Shown here: piece after piece, positions 50,350 through 60,157 of the stretch
Layout of the letters: each line of letters opens with the position of its first letter
Position numbering within the stretch: position 1 is the first letter of the stretch
Assembly: GCA_013289825.1 (NCBI GenBank)
Contig: JABCZF010000003.1
Location: 124,001 to 188,000 of the forward strand
DNA from: Acidobacteriota bacterium
GTDB lineage: Bacteria > Acidobacteriota > Terriglobia > Acidiferrales > UBA7541
Length of the DNA: 64,000 bases
Reading direction: 5' to 3'
Translations under genes and position numbers: made by a program
Notes under the pieces: model-generated
Told to the model about the DNA's origin: nothing
Database searches by the model: none
Seen by the model: the letters and a program-made list of their open reading frames with translations, nothing else

Positions 50350-52782
50350 ATGCACTCCTTGCTCTTCGACTTGCGCTACACAGCCCGCGAACTCCGTAAG
50401 CGCCCCACCTTCGCGCTGACCGCCATCCTTTCCCTGGCCCTCGGTATCGCCGCCACCAGCGCCGTTTTCAGCGTCGTCTACGCCGTCCTCATCGACCCCT
50501 TCCCCTATCCCGGCGCCGATCGCCTCATGGAACTTCGCCTCGTGGACAAAGCCGGCAATGACCGCTTCATGGGTTTGAACGGCCCGCAAATCGAACAAGT
50601 ACGGCAACTCAAATCTCTCGAAAGTGTCGTTTGTATGGACTGGTGGAATCTGACCACGACCGATGGCGACCTTCCCGAGGATGTGCAATCCATGTACATT
50701 TCCCCAGGCTCTCCCAATCACTGGGCCACCCCCGCGCTAAAAGGCCGTTGGCTCATCCCTTCCGACGCACCGCCCGGTGAAGATGCGCAACGCGTGATAG
50801 TTCTCGGCTATCAGTTCTGGCAAAGATATTTTCTGGGTGATCCCGGCGTCATCGGGCGGAAAATCCAGCTTGTTCACAAGTCCTATGAAATCGTCGGGGT
50901 TATGCCACCTCGCTTCAAGTGGGGTCAGGCAGAAATCTACCTCCCGCTGAAAGTGACCCAGGACGCGAATATCGGCTTTGCAGTTTCCTACAAGCTCCGG
51001 CCGGGGGTTAGCGTGGCCCAAGCCAGCGCCGAACTCCAGCCCATCATGGAACAGTTTGCAAAACAGCGGCCGTCACAATATCCCGAACAGTTCCGCGTCG
51101 AGATGCGCAGCATCACCGAATTGTATGCGCGACCCTTGGGGCCCACGCTTTATCTCCTCCTCGGTGCCGTCGCGTCTCTACTGCTCATCGGCTGCGCCAA
51201 CGTCTCCATCCTCCTTCTCGCGCGCGGTACCGAGCGCCAGCAGGAACTTGCCGTCCGCGCTGCCGTTGGCGCAGACCGCCTGCGCATAATCCGCCAGCTG
51301 CTCAGCGAATCTCTCACCATCGCAGCGGCAGGAACCATTCTCGGCGTAATCCTGGCTTGGCGGAGCCTGGCTCTAATCACGGCATGGCTGCCTGAAAATT
51401 CTTTCCCCGCCGAATCCGTTATCAAGATGAATCTTCCGGTTCTGTTCTTCAGCGTCGCCTTGGCCTTTGCCACCGCGATTCTCTTCGGCCTCTCGCCGGC
51501 CATCCAACTCTCCCGCCCCGACGTCGCCCGTCTCATGCAAGGCAGCGGCCGCCGCGTCGCCGGAAGCTCGAACGCGAAACGCACCCATCGAGCGATGGTC
51601 GCCGCTCAAGTTGCTCTCACGCTCCTGCTGCTCTCCGCAGCAAGCGCTGCTGGCAAAGGCTTTCTGCGACTCCTTAAAACGGACCTCGGCTACGACCCCC
51701 ACCTCACCATGTCCGTTCCGATTCCGGTCCATGACAACACCCACATCTCCTGGCAAGACCGTTCCCAGTACTTTGAACAAATCCGCGCCAAGATCGCGGC
51801 CATGCCGCAAGTCGTTGCTGCGGGCATCTCGACCAACGCCACTCCGCCTTCGAACGGCTTCGCTCAGACCATCGAAATCATGGGTCGCGCCGAAGTAGGA
51901 AAGCCAGATGTACGCTTAAACTTGATTAGCCCTGAATACTTTCCGCTTCTCCGCATTCCCCTCGCCGCCGGACGTGTCTGGGATCACGCTGAGACCATGC
52001 GCGGCGCTCCCGTCGCGGTGGTCAATCAGACCCTGGCTAAGCTCTACTGGCCGAACGGAGATGCCATCGGCCACCAAATTCGCATCTTCGATCTGAAGAG
52101 CGAGCCGCCTTATCAACCCGGCTCTCCGGAAGGTGAAGGCTGGCTGCAAATCGTTGGCATCGTGACGGACGCCCGCGATGACGGCCTTCGAAACCCTGTC
52201 AAGCCCGCTGTCTACGTGCCCTACGCCCTGCACATGGCGATGTTCACCCAAATCCTGGTGCGCACGCGCATCCCGCCGATGTCTCTTTTGCACGACGTTC
52301 GCGCCCAAATCGTTCAGATTGACCGAGACCAGCAGGTCATGCACGTGCGCGACCTGGAAAGCTGGATCACTGGCCTTCAGGAGTATTCCCAGCAGCGCCT
52401 GGTAGCTGGCCTCTTCGGAATCTTTTCTGTTCTTGCTCTGGCCCTCGCCGTTGTCGGGCTCTACAGTGTGGTTTCCTATTCTGTCGCCACGCGCACCAAC
52501 GAATTCGGTATTCGCATGGCTCTCGGCGCCAAGGGCTCCGACGTATTCCGCATGGTGCTCTCCGCCACCGCCGTCAACGTGGGCGCCGGCCTTGCCGCCG
52601 GCCTGCTCTTATGCATGGCCTTCAACAAACTCTCCACGCGCTGGGTAATGGAGAGTTCGCGCAACCCCTGGATTCTCGCCGGCGTAACCCTCATCCTTAT
52701 TGCCGCCGCAGCGCTGGCTTGTTTCGTGCCCGCGCGCCGCGCCTCTTCGATCGATCCCATGGAAGCCCTCCGCTATGAATAG
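50350..52782 (+). CDS. ADOP-type ABC transporter permease, orphan copy
   Basis: An 810-residue duplicated MacB/FtsX permease. Unlike the copy at 2.5 kb it lacks the long cytoplasmic prefix and begins MHSLLFDLRYTARELRKRPT. The first span follows (FALTAILSLALGIAATSAVF). Two MacB-like periplasmic domains and two FtsX membrane blocks follow (LYLLLGAVASLLLIGCANVS near 265, GIFSVLALALAVVGLYSVVS near 690). The end FVPARRASSIDPMEALRYE is the family terminus. No PadR gene or ATPase gene is adjacent. The GTG two codons earlier is an alternative start. Confidence 0.92.
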   Translation: MHSLLFDLRYTARELRKRPTFALTAILSLALGIAATSAVFSVVYAVLIDPFPYPGADRLMELRLVDKAGNDRFMGLNGPQIEQVRQLKSLESVVCMDWWNLTTTDGDLPEDVQSMYISPGSPNHWATPALKGRWLIPSDAPPGEDAQRVIVLGYQFWQRYFLGDPGVIGRKIQLVHKSYEIVGVMPPRFKWGQAEIYLPLKVTQDANIGFAVSYKLRPGVSVAQASAELQPIMEQFAKQRPSQYPEQFRVEMRSITELYARPLGPTLYLLLGAVASLLLIGCANVSILLLARGTERQQELAVRAAVGADRLRIIRQLLSESLTIAAAGTILGVILAWRSLALITAWLPENSFPAESVIKMNLPVLFFSVALAFATAILFGLSPAIQLSRPDVARLMQGSGRRVAGSSNAKRTHRAMVAAQVALTLLLLSAASAAGKGFLRLLKTDLGYDPHLTMSVPIPVHDNTHISWQDRSQYFEQIRAKIAAMPQVVAAGISTNATPPSNGFAQTIEIMGRAEVGKPDVRLNLISPEYFPLLRIPLAAGRVWDHAETMRGAPVAVVNQTLAKLYWPNGDAIGHQIRIFDLKSEPPYQPGSPEGEGWLQIVGIVTDARDDGLRNPVKPAVYVPYALHMAMFTQILVRTRIPPMSLLHDVRAQIVQIDRDQQVMHVRDLESWITGLQEYSQQRLVAGLFGIFSVLALALAVVGLYSVVSYSVATRTNEFGIRMALGAKGSDVFRMVLSATAVNVGAGLAAGLLLCMAFNKLSTRWVMESSRNPWILAGVTLILIAAAALACFVPARRASSIDPMEALRYE

Positions 52783-53005
52783 CGCGCGTAACGGCATCCT
52801 ATGCATCCTTAGGGCGGCCTGGTGGGAACGACAATCCTGTAGCCGAATGCACCCATCCCGTAGTGTCCGCCTTTTTAGCTGAGCCAAACGAAAGGGCCGA
52901 GGCGGGCCGCCTGCTCTTCCACCAAATCCACAACCACCGTCCACGACTCACTCATCCCTCCCCGTTTCACGGTAAGATTTATCCGTCCAAGTCTAGGAGC
53001 CACAA

Positions 53006-54421
53006 ATGTCTGAAGCCAGCCAACTCACCGCCAACGTCCCGACTCGCACGGAGTCCGACAGCATGGGCAAAATCGCCGTCCCCGCCGACCGCTACTACGG
53101 CGCGCAAACCGCCCGCTCTCTCATCCACTTCGCCATCGGCAAGGACACCATGCCCCGCGAGCTGATTCGCGCCTTCGGCATCCTCAAAAAAGCCGCCGCG
53201 CTCGTCAACAAAGACCTCGGCAAGCTCCCTGCAGACAAAACCGCGCTCATCACGCAGGCTGCCGATGAGGTCATCGCCGGAAAGCTCAACGATCATTTTC
53301 CGCTGCGCGTCTGGCAAACCGGCAGCGGCACGCAGACCAACATGAACGTCAATGAAGTCATCTCCAACCGCGCCATCGAACTCGCCGGCGGCCAAATGGG
53401 CAGCAAAAAGCCCATCCACCCGAACGACGACGTAAATATGTCGCAATCCTCGAACGACACGTTTCCCGCCGCCATGCACATCGCCGCCGCCACGGAAACG
53501 AGGCAGCGTCTTCTCCCCGCCGTAAAAAAACTTCGCGACGCTCTCGACGCCAAGGCCCAGGAGTTCGCCGACATCGTGAAAATCGGCCGCACTCATTTGC
53601 AGGACGCCACGCCGCTCACCGTCGGCCAGGAATTTTCCGGCTACGTCAGTCTGCTGGACCGCGACGGTGGCCGCATCGCCATGGCTCTGGACGGCCTCTA
53701 CGATCTGGCCATCGGCGGCACTGCCGTCGGCACCGGCCTCAATGCCCATCCCGAATTTGCCGAACGCGCCGCGCAAAAAACCGCCGAACTCACCGGCCTT
53801 CCCTTCCGCTCGCATCCCAACAAATTCGCTGCGCTCAGCGCCCACGACGAACTCGTCTTCGCAAGCGGCGCACTAAAAACGCTCGCCGCCTCGCTCATGA
53901 AAATCGCCAACGACATTCGCTGGCTTGCTTCCGGCCCGCGCTGCGGCCTCGGCGAGCTTGCTCTTCCCGAAAACGAGCCCGGCTCCAGCATCATGCCCGG
54001 CAAGGTAAATCCCACGCAGTCGGAAGCCCTCACCATGGTCGCCGTGCAAGTCATGGGCAACGACGCGGCCATCGGTTTCGCCGGTTCGCAGGGGAATTTC
54101 GAGCTAAACGTTTTCAAGCCGGTCATCATCTTCAACTATCTCCACTCCGTCGAACTCCTAGCCGATGCCTCCAACAGCTTCGTGGACCACTGCGTCACCG
54201 GCATCGAAGTCAACCGCGACCAAATCGATCACTACGTCCACAATTCCCTGATGCTAGTCACCGCTCTGGCCCCCCAAATCGGCTACGACGCCGCCGCCCA
54301 AGTCGCCAAAGCGGCCCATCACTCCCACATCAGTCTCCGCGAAGCCGCCATCAAACTTGGCTTTGTAAGCGCCGAAGAGTTCGACGCCCTGGTAAAGCCC
54401 GAGGACATGACGCACCCCTGA
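53006..54421 (+). CDS. fumC: Class II fumarate hydratase
   Basis: A 471-residue fumarase of the TCA cycle, interconverting fumarate and malate. Visible are [20 protein letters not shown], the region-1 [60 protein letters not shown] and the superfamily signature [15 protein letters not shown] near residue 326. Length fits homotetrameric FumC. AGGAG precedes the ATG. A monocistronic gene by spacing (over 200 bases upstream, over 100 downstream). Confidence 0.97.
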   Translation: MSEASQLTANVPTRTESDSMGKIAVPADRYYGAQTARSLIHFAIGKDTMPRELIRAFGILKKAAALVNKDLGKLPADKTALITQAADEVIAGKLNDHFPLRVWQTGSGTQTNMNVNEVISNRAIELAGGQMGSKKPIHPNDDVNMSQSSNDTFPAAMHIAAATETRQRLLPAVKKLRDALDAKAQEFADIVKIGRTHLQDATPLTVGQEFSGYVSLLDRDGGRIAMALDGLYDLAIGGTAVGTGLNAHPEFAERAAQKTAELTGLPFRSHPNKFAALSAHDELVFASGALKTLAASLMKIANDIRWLASGPRCGLGELALPENEPGSSIMPGKVNPTQSEALTMVAVQVMGNDAAIGFAGSQGNFELNVFKPVIIFNYLHSVELLADASNSFVDHCVTGIEVNRDQIDHYVHNSLMLVTALAPQIGYDAAAQVAKAAHHSHISLREAAIKLGFVSAEEFDALVKPEDMTHP

Positions 54422-54537
54422 GTCGGCAAATGATTTAGAACGAGACCAAAAGGGGACAGCGAGAGGTCTTCGCGTTACTGGAAGAGTTTTTCCAGCGCGC
54501 CCCTGGGTTAAATCGTCGAACCAGACAGGAGGAGCCG

Positions 54538-55155
54538 GTGAAAAGCTTGAGGACCTTCGCGGTGTCGTCTTTGGCCTTATCTTCCGTGGGGTTCTCGCTT
54601 GAGCCAGCTAACGCGCAAGCGACGTATACGCTCGAGGTGACGCCTAAAACAGTGGCGTGGGGCTACTACGGCGCGGAGGGCGCGCCGGTGTTGCGCGTGA
54701 AGTCGGGCGACACGATTGATGAGATCCCCACGCCCGGCGCACGGACATCTGCTGAAGAGCGGAAGGGGCCGATCGTTTACGTGAAACATTTAGAGTCGCC
54801 AGTTCGCTATCCTCCGCTTGCTCGCCAAACGCGAGTGAGTGGAGCGATTGTGATAAAACTGACGATTTCGGCGGATGGAACCGTCCTGAAAACGGAATCT
54901 TCTGTGGGGGCTAAGAACATCGGTGTGCTAAGGGACGACGCAGAAAGAATCGTCAAAACGTGGACGTTCGGCTGTGCGGGCTGTCCGCCGGACGCACCTT
55001 TCGAGCACACCATCAAATTCATTTACAAATTGGAAAACGAAATGACTGCTCCGAGTCTGCGTGTGGTGATGAACTTGCCTGACGAAGTAACGCTGTCTAC
55101 CGATGACACTGTCTTTGTGCAACCGTCAAACAGCTCAAAAAAAGGGGGGCACTAG
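54538..55155 (+). CDS. Chimeric secreted protein: acetamidase N-terminus fused to TonB domain
   Basis: A 205-residue exported protein of two unrelated parts. Residues 1 to about 65 repeat the N-terminus of the acetamidase encoded next door: TPKTVAWGYYGAEGAPVLRV here, TPKTVAWGYYDAKAAPVLRV there, then KSGDT in both. After EIPTPGART the sequence changes to a TonB C-terminal domain, about 75-165 (LARQTRVSGAIVIKLTISAD, then DDAERIVKTWTFGCAGCPPD, ending FEHTIKFIYKLE). The GTG start has AGGAGGAG upstream. The stop lies two bases before the acetamidase start, so both are read from one transcript. There is no membrane span besides the signal, so this is not a normal energy transducer. Function unknown. 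Confidence 0.82.
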   Translation: MKSLRTFAVSSLALSSVGFSLEPANAQATYTLEVTPKTVAWGYYGAEGAPVLRVKSGDTIDEIPTPGARTSAEERKGPIVYVKHLESPVRYPPLARQTRVSGAIVIKLTISADGTVLKTESSVGAKNIGVLRDDAERIVKTWTFGCAGCPPDAPFEHTIKFIYKLENEMTAPSLRVVMNLPDEVTLSTDDTVFVQPSNSSKKGGH

Positions 55156-55156
55156 A

Positions 55157-56191
55157 GTGCACTCAAAACCGCTCGGCCTAGGAGTCGTAGCCTTCGCAAG
55201 TTCTCTTTGCGTGCAGAACCTGCATTCGCAAACTACCTATGAGTTGAAACCGACGCCGAAGACGGTCGCGTGGGGCTACTACGACGCGAAGGCCGCGCCG
55301 GTGTTACGCGTCAAGTCGGGCGACACGGTGGAGATTCACACGCTGATTACCAACAGCCCCAAGCGGCTGGAGGATGCGGGATTGCCGCCGGAGCAGGTCG
55401 AGCAATCGCTGCGCGATATTACCGACCAGGTGAAGGACAAAGGCCCCGGCGGGCATATTCTTACCGGGCCGGTGTACATCGAAGGCGCGGAAGTTGGCGA
55501 CGTGCTGGAAGTAAAAATTCTCGCCATAAAGCTCGCGATTCCTTATGCCTACAACGCTTTCGGGCCGGGCCGCGGGTATCTGCCCGATGACTATCCTTAC
55601 GCGAAAATAAAAATCATTCCCCTGGATGCGCAGCGCATGGTGGCGAAATTCGCGCCGGGCATCGAGATTCCGCTGCATCCTTTTTTCGGCAGCATGGGCG
55701 ACGCGCCGCCCGAAAGCGCGGGCCGCTTCAACAGTTCGCCGCCGTGGATTATGGCGGGCAATCTCGATAACAAGGATCTCGTCGCCGGCACCACGCTTTA
55801 TATTCCCGTGCACGCACCCGGCGCGCTCTTTGAAGTCGGCGACGGCCACGCCGGCCAGGGCGACGGCGAGGTGGACATCACCGCGCTCGAAACTTCGCTC
55901 ATCGGCACGTTCCAATTCATCGTCCGCAAGGACTTGCACCTGAAGTGGCCGCGCGCCGAAACGCCCACGCACTACATCACCATGGGCCTCAACGACGACC
56001 TGAATGCCTGCGCCACGCTCGCCGTCCGCGAGATGATCGATTTCCTGGTCAGCGAAAAGCATCTCTCCCGGGACGACGCCTACATGCTCTCCAGCGTCGC
56101 CGCCGACCTCCACATCACCGAGCTAGTTGACGGCAACAAGGGTGTTCACATGATGATTCCCAAGTCCATCTTCGTCCCCGCTGCGAAGTAA
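55157..56191 (+). CDS. Secreted acetamidase/formamidase-family protein
   Basis: A 344-residue exported protein of the acetamidase/formamidase family, which hydrolyses short amides to ammonia and acid. A GTG start with AGGGGGG upstream gives a signal peptide ending around LHSQTTYEL. Core motifs follow: VLRVKSGDTVEIHTLITNSP, GGHILTGPVYIEGAEVGDVL, HPFFGSMGDAPPE, SSPPWIMAGNLDNKDLVAGT and HAPGALFEVGDGHAGQGDGE. The end (HITELVDGNKGVHMMIPKSI) is also typical. Secretion is unusual for enzymes acting in nitrogen assimilation but common for acidobacterial members. It forms an operon with the chimeric gene. Confidence 0.9.
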   Translation: MHSKPLGLGVVAFASSLCVQNLHSQTTYELKPTPKTVAWGYYDAKAAPVLRVKSGDTVEIHTLITNSPKRLEDAGLPPEQVEQSLRDITDQVKDKGPGGHILTGPVYIEGAEVGDVLEVKILAIKLAIPYAYNAFGPGRGYLPDDYPYAKIKIIPLDAQRMVAKFAPGIEIPLHPFFGSMGDAPPESAGRFNSSPPWIMAGNLDNKDLVAGTTLYIPVHAPGALFEVGDGHAGQGDGEVDITALETSLIGTFQFIVRKDLHLKWPRAETPTHYITMGLNDDLNACATLAVREMIDFLVSEKHLSRDDAYMLSSVAADLHITELVDGNKGVHMMIPKSIFVPAAK

Positions 56192-56473
56192 ACTGCAATG
56201 GGCTGGTCACTTTCATGGGCGGCGCTTAAGGGCGGTAATCTTCAAACAGCGTGCGCGGCTCTGGGTCTGCGCGCGACGGGAAAACGCAAAGAAACTGCCG
56301 AATCCAGGCCGACGTGGATTACGTTTACGACGCGCCTGCCGAGCTTGCCAAGGAGCTTACGGGCTTCCGGCATGATCAGGACACACCTGGATGGATCGGT
56401 GAAGTGTTTGAGATTCTTGAGCGCGAGAGCGTGCTCGGAAAACTTTTCGGCCGCTTCCGACGGAGCAGCGCAA

Positions 56474-57018
56474 GTGCCGCGTAAGCTCGCCGGTCTTTTG
56501 GTCGGGGTTTTGTCGCTCTCTTTTTCTCTCTTCTCCCTGAACTCTGAATCTTCCGGACCGCAAGAGGAAAGCGTCTCAAACAAGGCGGGCGAGACCCTAT
56601 ACCAGCAGCGGTGCGCCGCTGGTCATGAGGGAGGAGTACCTCGGGCGCCCAACCGGGAGGCCCTAAAGCAAATGTCCGCGGAAAACGTTCGCTTTGCCCT
56701 GCTCGGCGAGAGCATGATCTTGCAAGGCTCGGGACTCACTCCGGCGCAAATTGATGCCGTCAACCAGTTCCTCACCGTGAGCTATTTTGTTAGGCACGTG
56801 GGCAAGGGCGGGAGCGGGGCCAGAATGGACGGATCCTTGGGGACGTGGACAACATAGCGACGCGCAACACCCGGAATGGCGTGAAGGCTTACGGAGGGCC
56901 ACTCGACGGTCTGGGAGCGGTCATCGCTCGAGGAATATTGTATGTCAACTCCGGGTATTGTTTCGTGGGGAGTGCTCTGGGAAACGTCTTGCTGGCATTT
57001 TCCGTTGGGGGAAAATAA
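56474..57018 (+). pseudogene. Remnant of a cytochrome c/PQQ-type alcohol dehydrogenase
   Basis: Two ends of a larger gene survive. The 5' part opens with a GTG, a signal peptide (LAGLLVGVLSLSFSLFSLNS) and a cytochrome c domain: GETLYQQRCAAGHEGGVPRA, then NREALKQMSAENVRFALLGE and LTPAQIDAVNQFL. The haem motif CxxCH has become CAAGH, one base change from Cys to Gly. After a frame change the 3' part reads NGVKAYGGPLDGLGAVIARG, then ILYVNSGYCFVGSALGNVLL and ends AFSVGGK with a TAA at 57016. This is the C-terminus of polyvinyl-alcohol-dehydrogenase-like PQQ propellers. The central few hundred codons are gone. Confidence 0.78.
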
Positions 57019-57033
57019 GGGTTAAGAAATATT

Positions 57034-57987
57034 ATGCGCACACTGATAAAAGCAAAAATGCCGATCGCGCTGGCTTTGGCCATGTCCTGGGGGCCAAGTG
57101 CTGTCGCACAAACGATCAGCCCGGACTGGTGCAAAGCTCTCCCTCGCCCGGAATACAAATCCCTAGAACGCGTTCTCCCGAGCGACCCTTGGTTTGAAGT
57201 CTACAAAGTCTCGCCCGGCGTTTTCGCTCTTTACGAGCCGCACCAGGCCGAAGAAGTCATCTCCTATCTCATCGTCGGCAGCAAGCAAGCCCTGCTGTTC
57301 GACACCGGCATGGGCATCGCCAACATCCAGAAGGTCGTCACCCAGCTGACCAGCCGCCCGGTCGTCGTGCTGAATTCCCACACACACAACGACCACGTTG
57401 GCGGCAATGCGCTGTTCACTTTTGTCTACGGCATGGACACGGACTTCACCCGCCAAAATGCAAAGGGTTCACGCGACGACGCTCAAGAAGAACTCGCCCC
57501 CGGCATGATCTGCGGCAATCTGCCAAAAGGCTTCGACCCGAAGACCTACGCCACCAAGCCGTGGCACGTATCCCTGTTCGTCCACAACGGCTTCAAAATC
57601 AATCTCGGCGGCCGCACCCTTGAAATCATTTCTACGCCCGGCCACACCCCTGACGCCATCTGTCTGATCGACCGCGCCAACGGCCTGCTGTTCACCGGCG
57701 ACACCTACTATCCCGCTCCCATCTGGCTGTATCGCCCGGAAACAAATCTCGATGCTTACGTAGCGTCCGTGAAATGGCTCGCCGATCTTGCGCCACAAGT
57801 AAAGCTCGTCCTGGGCGCGCACAACATCCCCGTCGCCGAGCCATCCGTGCTGCCCAGTCTGGTCACGGCGATAGTAGCCGTCCGCGCCGGAACCGTCGAG
57901 GCCAAGCCTCTAGAAGGCGGCAAAGCCCTGTACACGACCGACGGCATAACCTTTCTTCTCCGCGCCGAACCCGCCGGAGTAAAATGA
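57034..57987 (+). CDS. Secreted MBL-fold metallo-hydrolase
   Basis: A 317-residue exported metallo-beta-lactamase-fold protein with a signal peptide ending AVAQ (residue 26). The zinc motif VLNSHTHNDHVGGNALF is the H-x-H-x-D-H type. A further His lies in IISTPGHTPDAICLID, the bridging Asp in GLLFTGDTYYP, and the last His in VLGAHNIP. A closer substrate call (lactamase, lactonase, glyoxalase or alkylsulfatase-type) is not possible from these motifs. It follows the pseudogene by 15 bases. Confidence 0.9.
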   Translation: MRTLIKAKMPIALALAMSWGPSAVAQTISPDWCKALPRPEYKSLERVLPSDPWFEVYKVSPGVFALYEPHQAEEVISYLIVGSKQALLFDTGMGIANIQKVVTQLTSRPVVVLNSHTHNDHVGGNALFTFVYGMDTDFTRQNAKGSRDDAQEELAPGMICGNLPKGFDPKTYATKPWHVSLFVHNGFKINLGGRTLEIISTPGHTPDAICLIDRANGLLFTGDTYYPAPIWLYRPETNLDAYVASVKWLADLAPQVKLVLGAHNIPVAEPSVLPSLVTAIVAVRAGTVEAKPLEGGKALYTTDGITFLLRAEPAGVK

Positions 57988-58005
57988 CGGCGTTGGATAT
58001 TTGCC

Positions 58006-58650
58006 ATGGACGCAAACCTCTTACGAATCTCGTCCGTAGCCCTCGTCGGAGTATTGTTGTGTTTTCCCGCCGCTGCCCAATCGAAGAAAAAATCCAAGCC
58101 GCCCAAGCCGGCGCAGAGCAACGTCCAGAACTACTACGGCGGCGTGTTCCTGATGGGCGACGGCGGCATCCCCGATGGCCCATGCTTTCGCATCAACGGC
58201 CGCGTCACCTCCGGAGGATTTTTCAATGACCTGAAGTCCTACGACACCATGGATGGAACTGTTTTTCGTCTCGGAACCAACGAAATCGCGCTATTCCCGG
58301 ACAAGCTCCTGCTCTCGATGACCATCCGCGATCAGCCATGTTCCACTGGACTGCAGCCCGTTGGCACTGGCGCTTATCTTACGCAGGAAGCCATGAGCTC
58401 GATGAAGCTTTCGTTGTACTGGAAACACGGCGTGGATCTGCGATCGGCGGGAAAAATAACCTTGGTGCATTTCTCCGTCGATCCCATACAGCCATATGCC
58501 ACGAGTCTCGCGGCAGAATTGCCCAAGCGGTATTTGTGGTCCTATGAACTCAACCTTGCCGCCGGGGATGTTCCTCTGACCGACAGCCTCGTGCTGATTT
58601 TTCGCACCGCCGATGGGCATATCGCGGCACGCGTTGCCGCGCGTTTGTAA
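58006..58650 (+). CDS. Secreted protein of unknown function
   Basis: A 214-residue exported protein. The signal peptide is LLRISSVALVGVLLCFPAAA; a Lys/Pro-rich linker (SKKKSKPPKPAQS) follows. The rest is a mixed alpha/beta domain with GGVFLMGDGGIPDGPCFRIN and KRYLWSYELNLAAGDVPLTD; no catalytic pattern is evident. Two Cys residues (about positions 60 and 111) could form a disulphide. It begins 18 bases after the MBL gene, so the two are probably one unit. No family recognised. Confidence 0.7.
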   Translation: MDANLLRISSVALVGVLLCFPAAAQSKKKSKPPKPAQSNVQNYYGGVFLMGDGGIPDGPCFRINGRVTSGGFFNDLKSYDTMDGTVFRLGTNEIALFPDKLLLSMTIRDQPCSTGLQPVGTGAYLTQEAMSSMKLSLYWKHGVDLRSAGKITLVHFSVDPIQPYATSLAAELPKRYLWSYELNLAAGDVPLTDSLVLIFRTADGHIAARVAARL

Positions 58651-58710
58651 CTGTTGCGTTGTAGTTCCTGTTGCGAAATTGTTTGAAGGAAGACGCGCTA
58701 ATCAGCGCAG

Positions 58711-59637
58711 CTATTTCGCGTTTAGAAATTCTTCGGCGGCGTGAACAAACGCGTCCGGCTCTTCGTAGAAAGGAATGTGGCCGCTGCGTTCAAAGACCAC
58801 GAAGTGCGAACCGGGAATGGCCTCGTGAATTTTGTATGCGACGAGCGGCGCGACGTTGATGTCGTAGCGCCCGGTCATGACCATGACGGGAAATTTATAT
58901 TTGGAAAGCTCGGGATTCAGATCGAAGCGAGGAAGATCGCTGATCACCGCCTGAAAAACTTGTTTGCGGTACGCGCCGGCGCCCATTTGAGAAACGAACG
59001 CATCGCGTTTCTCCGCCGAGTAAAAGAGCATGGTGAGATAGTCGTGAATCGAAGCGTCGGAAGCGGCTTGGTCGCCCATTTCGTCGGCGAAGGTGTAGCC
59101 AGTGCGACGTTCCGTGATTTCCGGAAAGATCTGGCTGAAGAGAAAGAGCGTATCGCTCCACTTCGGCGCGGCGGAGTCCACGATCATTAGGTGAGAGATG
59201 TGCCCGGGATAGCGTGCCGAATAGGCCATCGACAAGTACCCACCCCAGGAGTGGCCGAGCATGTCCCACTTCTCAAATCCGAGATGCGCGCGCAACGCTT
59301 CCAGGTCGGCGATTTGGTCGGCGAGATTGCAGGATTGTCCGGGCTTCAGCGGCGAAGATCGGCCGTCTCCGCGCTGGTCGTAGAAAATGATGCGGCGGTT
59401 TTTGCCAAGCGCGTCCCAAGCTGTGGAGATGTGCAGATAAGTATGATCAAAGCCCGGACCACCGTTCACGACGATGAGCGGAGTACCCGAGCCGCCACCG
59501 GTCATTTCGTAATAGATTTTTCCGCCGGGCGCGTCGAAGGTTTGGCCGTTTTCTTCGTGCGCCGGGCTGGCGGACACGCCAAGAGCGGCCGCAAGAAACA
59601 AACTCGCGAGAGCGGGAACTCGCTTCAGATAGGACAC
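58711..59637 (-). CDS. Secreted alpha/beta hydrolase, proline-iminopeptidase-like
   Basis: A 308-residue exported alpha/beta hydrolase of the S33 branch. A GTG start gives a signal peptide (KRVPALASLFLAAALGVSAS). The oxyanion region is LIVVNGGPGFDHTYLH, and IIFYDQRGDGRSSPLKPGQS carries the S33-type D-Q-R-G-x-G-x-S motif. The nucleophile elbow is LGHSWGGYLSMAYS, the Asp MTGRYDINV and the His ERSGHIPFYEEP. A longer in-frame start would overlap the upstream gene. It follows the PPOX-like gene by only seven bases. Peptidase, esterase or epoxide hydrolase activity are all possible. Confidence 0.88.
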   Translation of the reverse strand: MSYLKRVPALASLFLAAALGVSASPAHEENGQTFDAPGGKIYYEMTGGGSGTPLIVVNGGPGFDHTYLHISTAWDALGKNRRIIFYDQRGDGRSSPLKPGQSCNLADQIADLEALRAHLGFEKWDMLGHSWGGYLSMAYSARYPGHISHLMIVDSAAPKWSDTLFLFSQIFPEITERRTGYTFADEMGDQAASDASIHDYLTMLFYSAEKRDAFVSQMGAGAYRKQVFQAVISDLPRFDLNPELSKYKFPVMVMTGRYDINVAPLVAYKIHEAIPGSHFVVFERSGHIPFYEEPDAFVHAAEEFLNAK

Positions 59638-59644
59638 TATTTTT

Positions 59645-60043
59645 TCACCCCATGGAGCTGACTTTTTCCGGCTCGATCTTGTAAAGGACGCGCACTTCGC
59701 CGGGTTTCCGGAACGGATAGACGGGCTTGCCCAGATACTTTTGCGAAAGCTTGTTAATGTGGTCGTCGGCGCCATTCTGGGTAATCTCCACAACGCGGCC
59801 GCGAATTTCGAGGTAGCGATACGGATTCGCAGGATCCTGCAGCGAAACCGAAACGCGCGGGTCGCGCCGGACGTTTTTGTCTTTCACGCGCCCGAGCGCG
59901 GAATTGAATCGCACGTACTTGCCGTCGTAATCCACCCAGATGGGTGTGACTTGCGGACTGCCGTCCTTCATGATCGTGCCGAGATTGCCGAACGCCGGCT
60001 TTTCCAATAGGTCCGCGTAGCTTTCCGGGATATTTTCTGCCAT
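59645..60043 (-). CDS. PPOX-class flavin/F420-dependent oxidoreductase
   Basis: A 132-residue split-barrel flavoprotein. It begins MAENIPESYADLLEKPAFGN. The core reads LGTIMKDGSPQVTPIWVDYD, NSALGRVKDKNVRRDPRVSV and YRYLEIRGRVVEI, typical of PPOX-class F420- or FMN-binding proteins. AGGAGG stands six bases ahead of the ATG; an Arg-rich upstream extension is discarded. The cofactor (F420, FMN or haem) cannot be told apart by eye. Coupled by position to the downstream hydrolase. Confidence 0.9.
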   Translation of the reverse strand: MAENIPESYADLLEKPAFGNLGTIMKDGSPQVTPIWVDYDGKYVRFNSALGRVKDKNVRRDPRVSVSLQDPANPYRYLEIRGRVVEITQNGADDHINKLSQKYLGKPVYPFRKPGEVRVLYKIEPEKVSSMG

Positions 60044-60157
60044 GGCCGCCTCCTGATGATTCCGTTCCTTACTGCCGAGCATCGAAACTCTACCACGCGC
60101 GAAGCGCCCGCGCAGCTTTCGAGCACGCCGGCTCATGGCCGGGTGTCGCCGGTCGGC

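Noticed and set aside
54479..54496. Inverted repeat CTGGAA/TTCCAG after fumC
   Set aside because: Six-base stem without a T-run; it could equally be chance.
56198..56473. Peptide-like stretch before the cytochrome remnant (DYVYDAPAELAKELTGF)
   Set aside because: Competing frames on both strands and no recognisable family; may be debris but cannot be supported.
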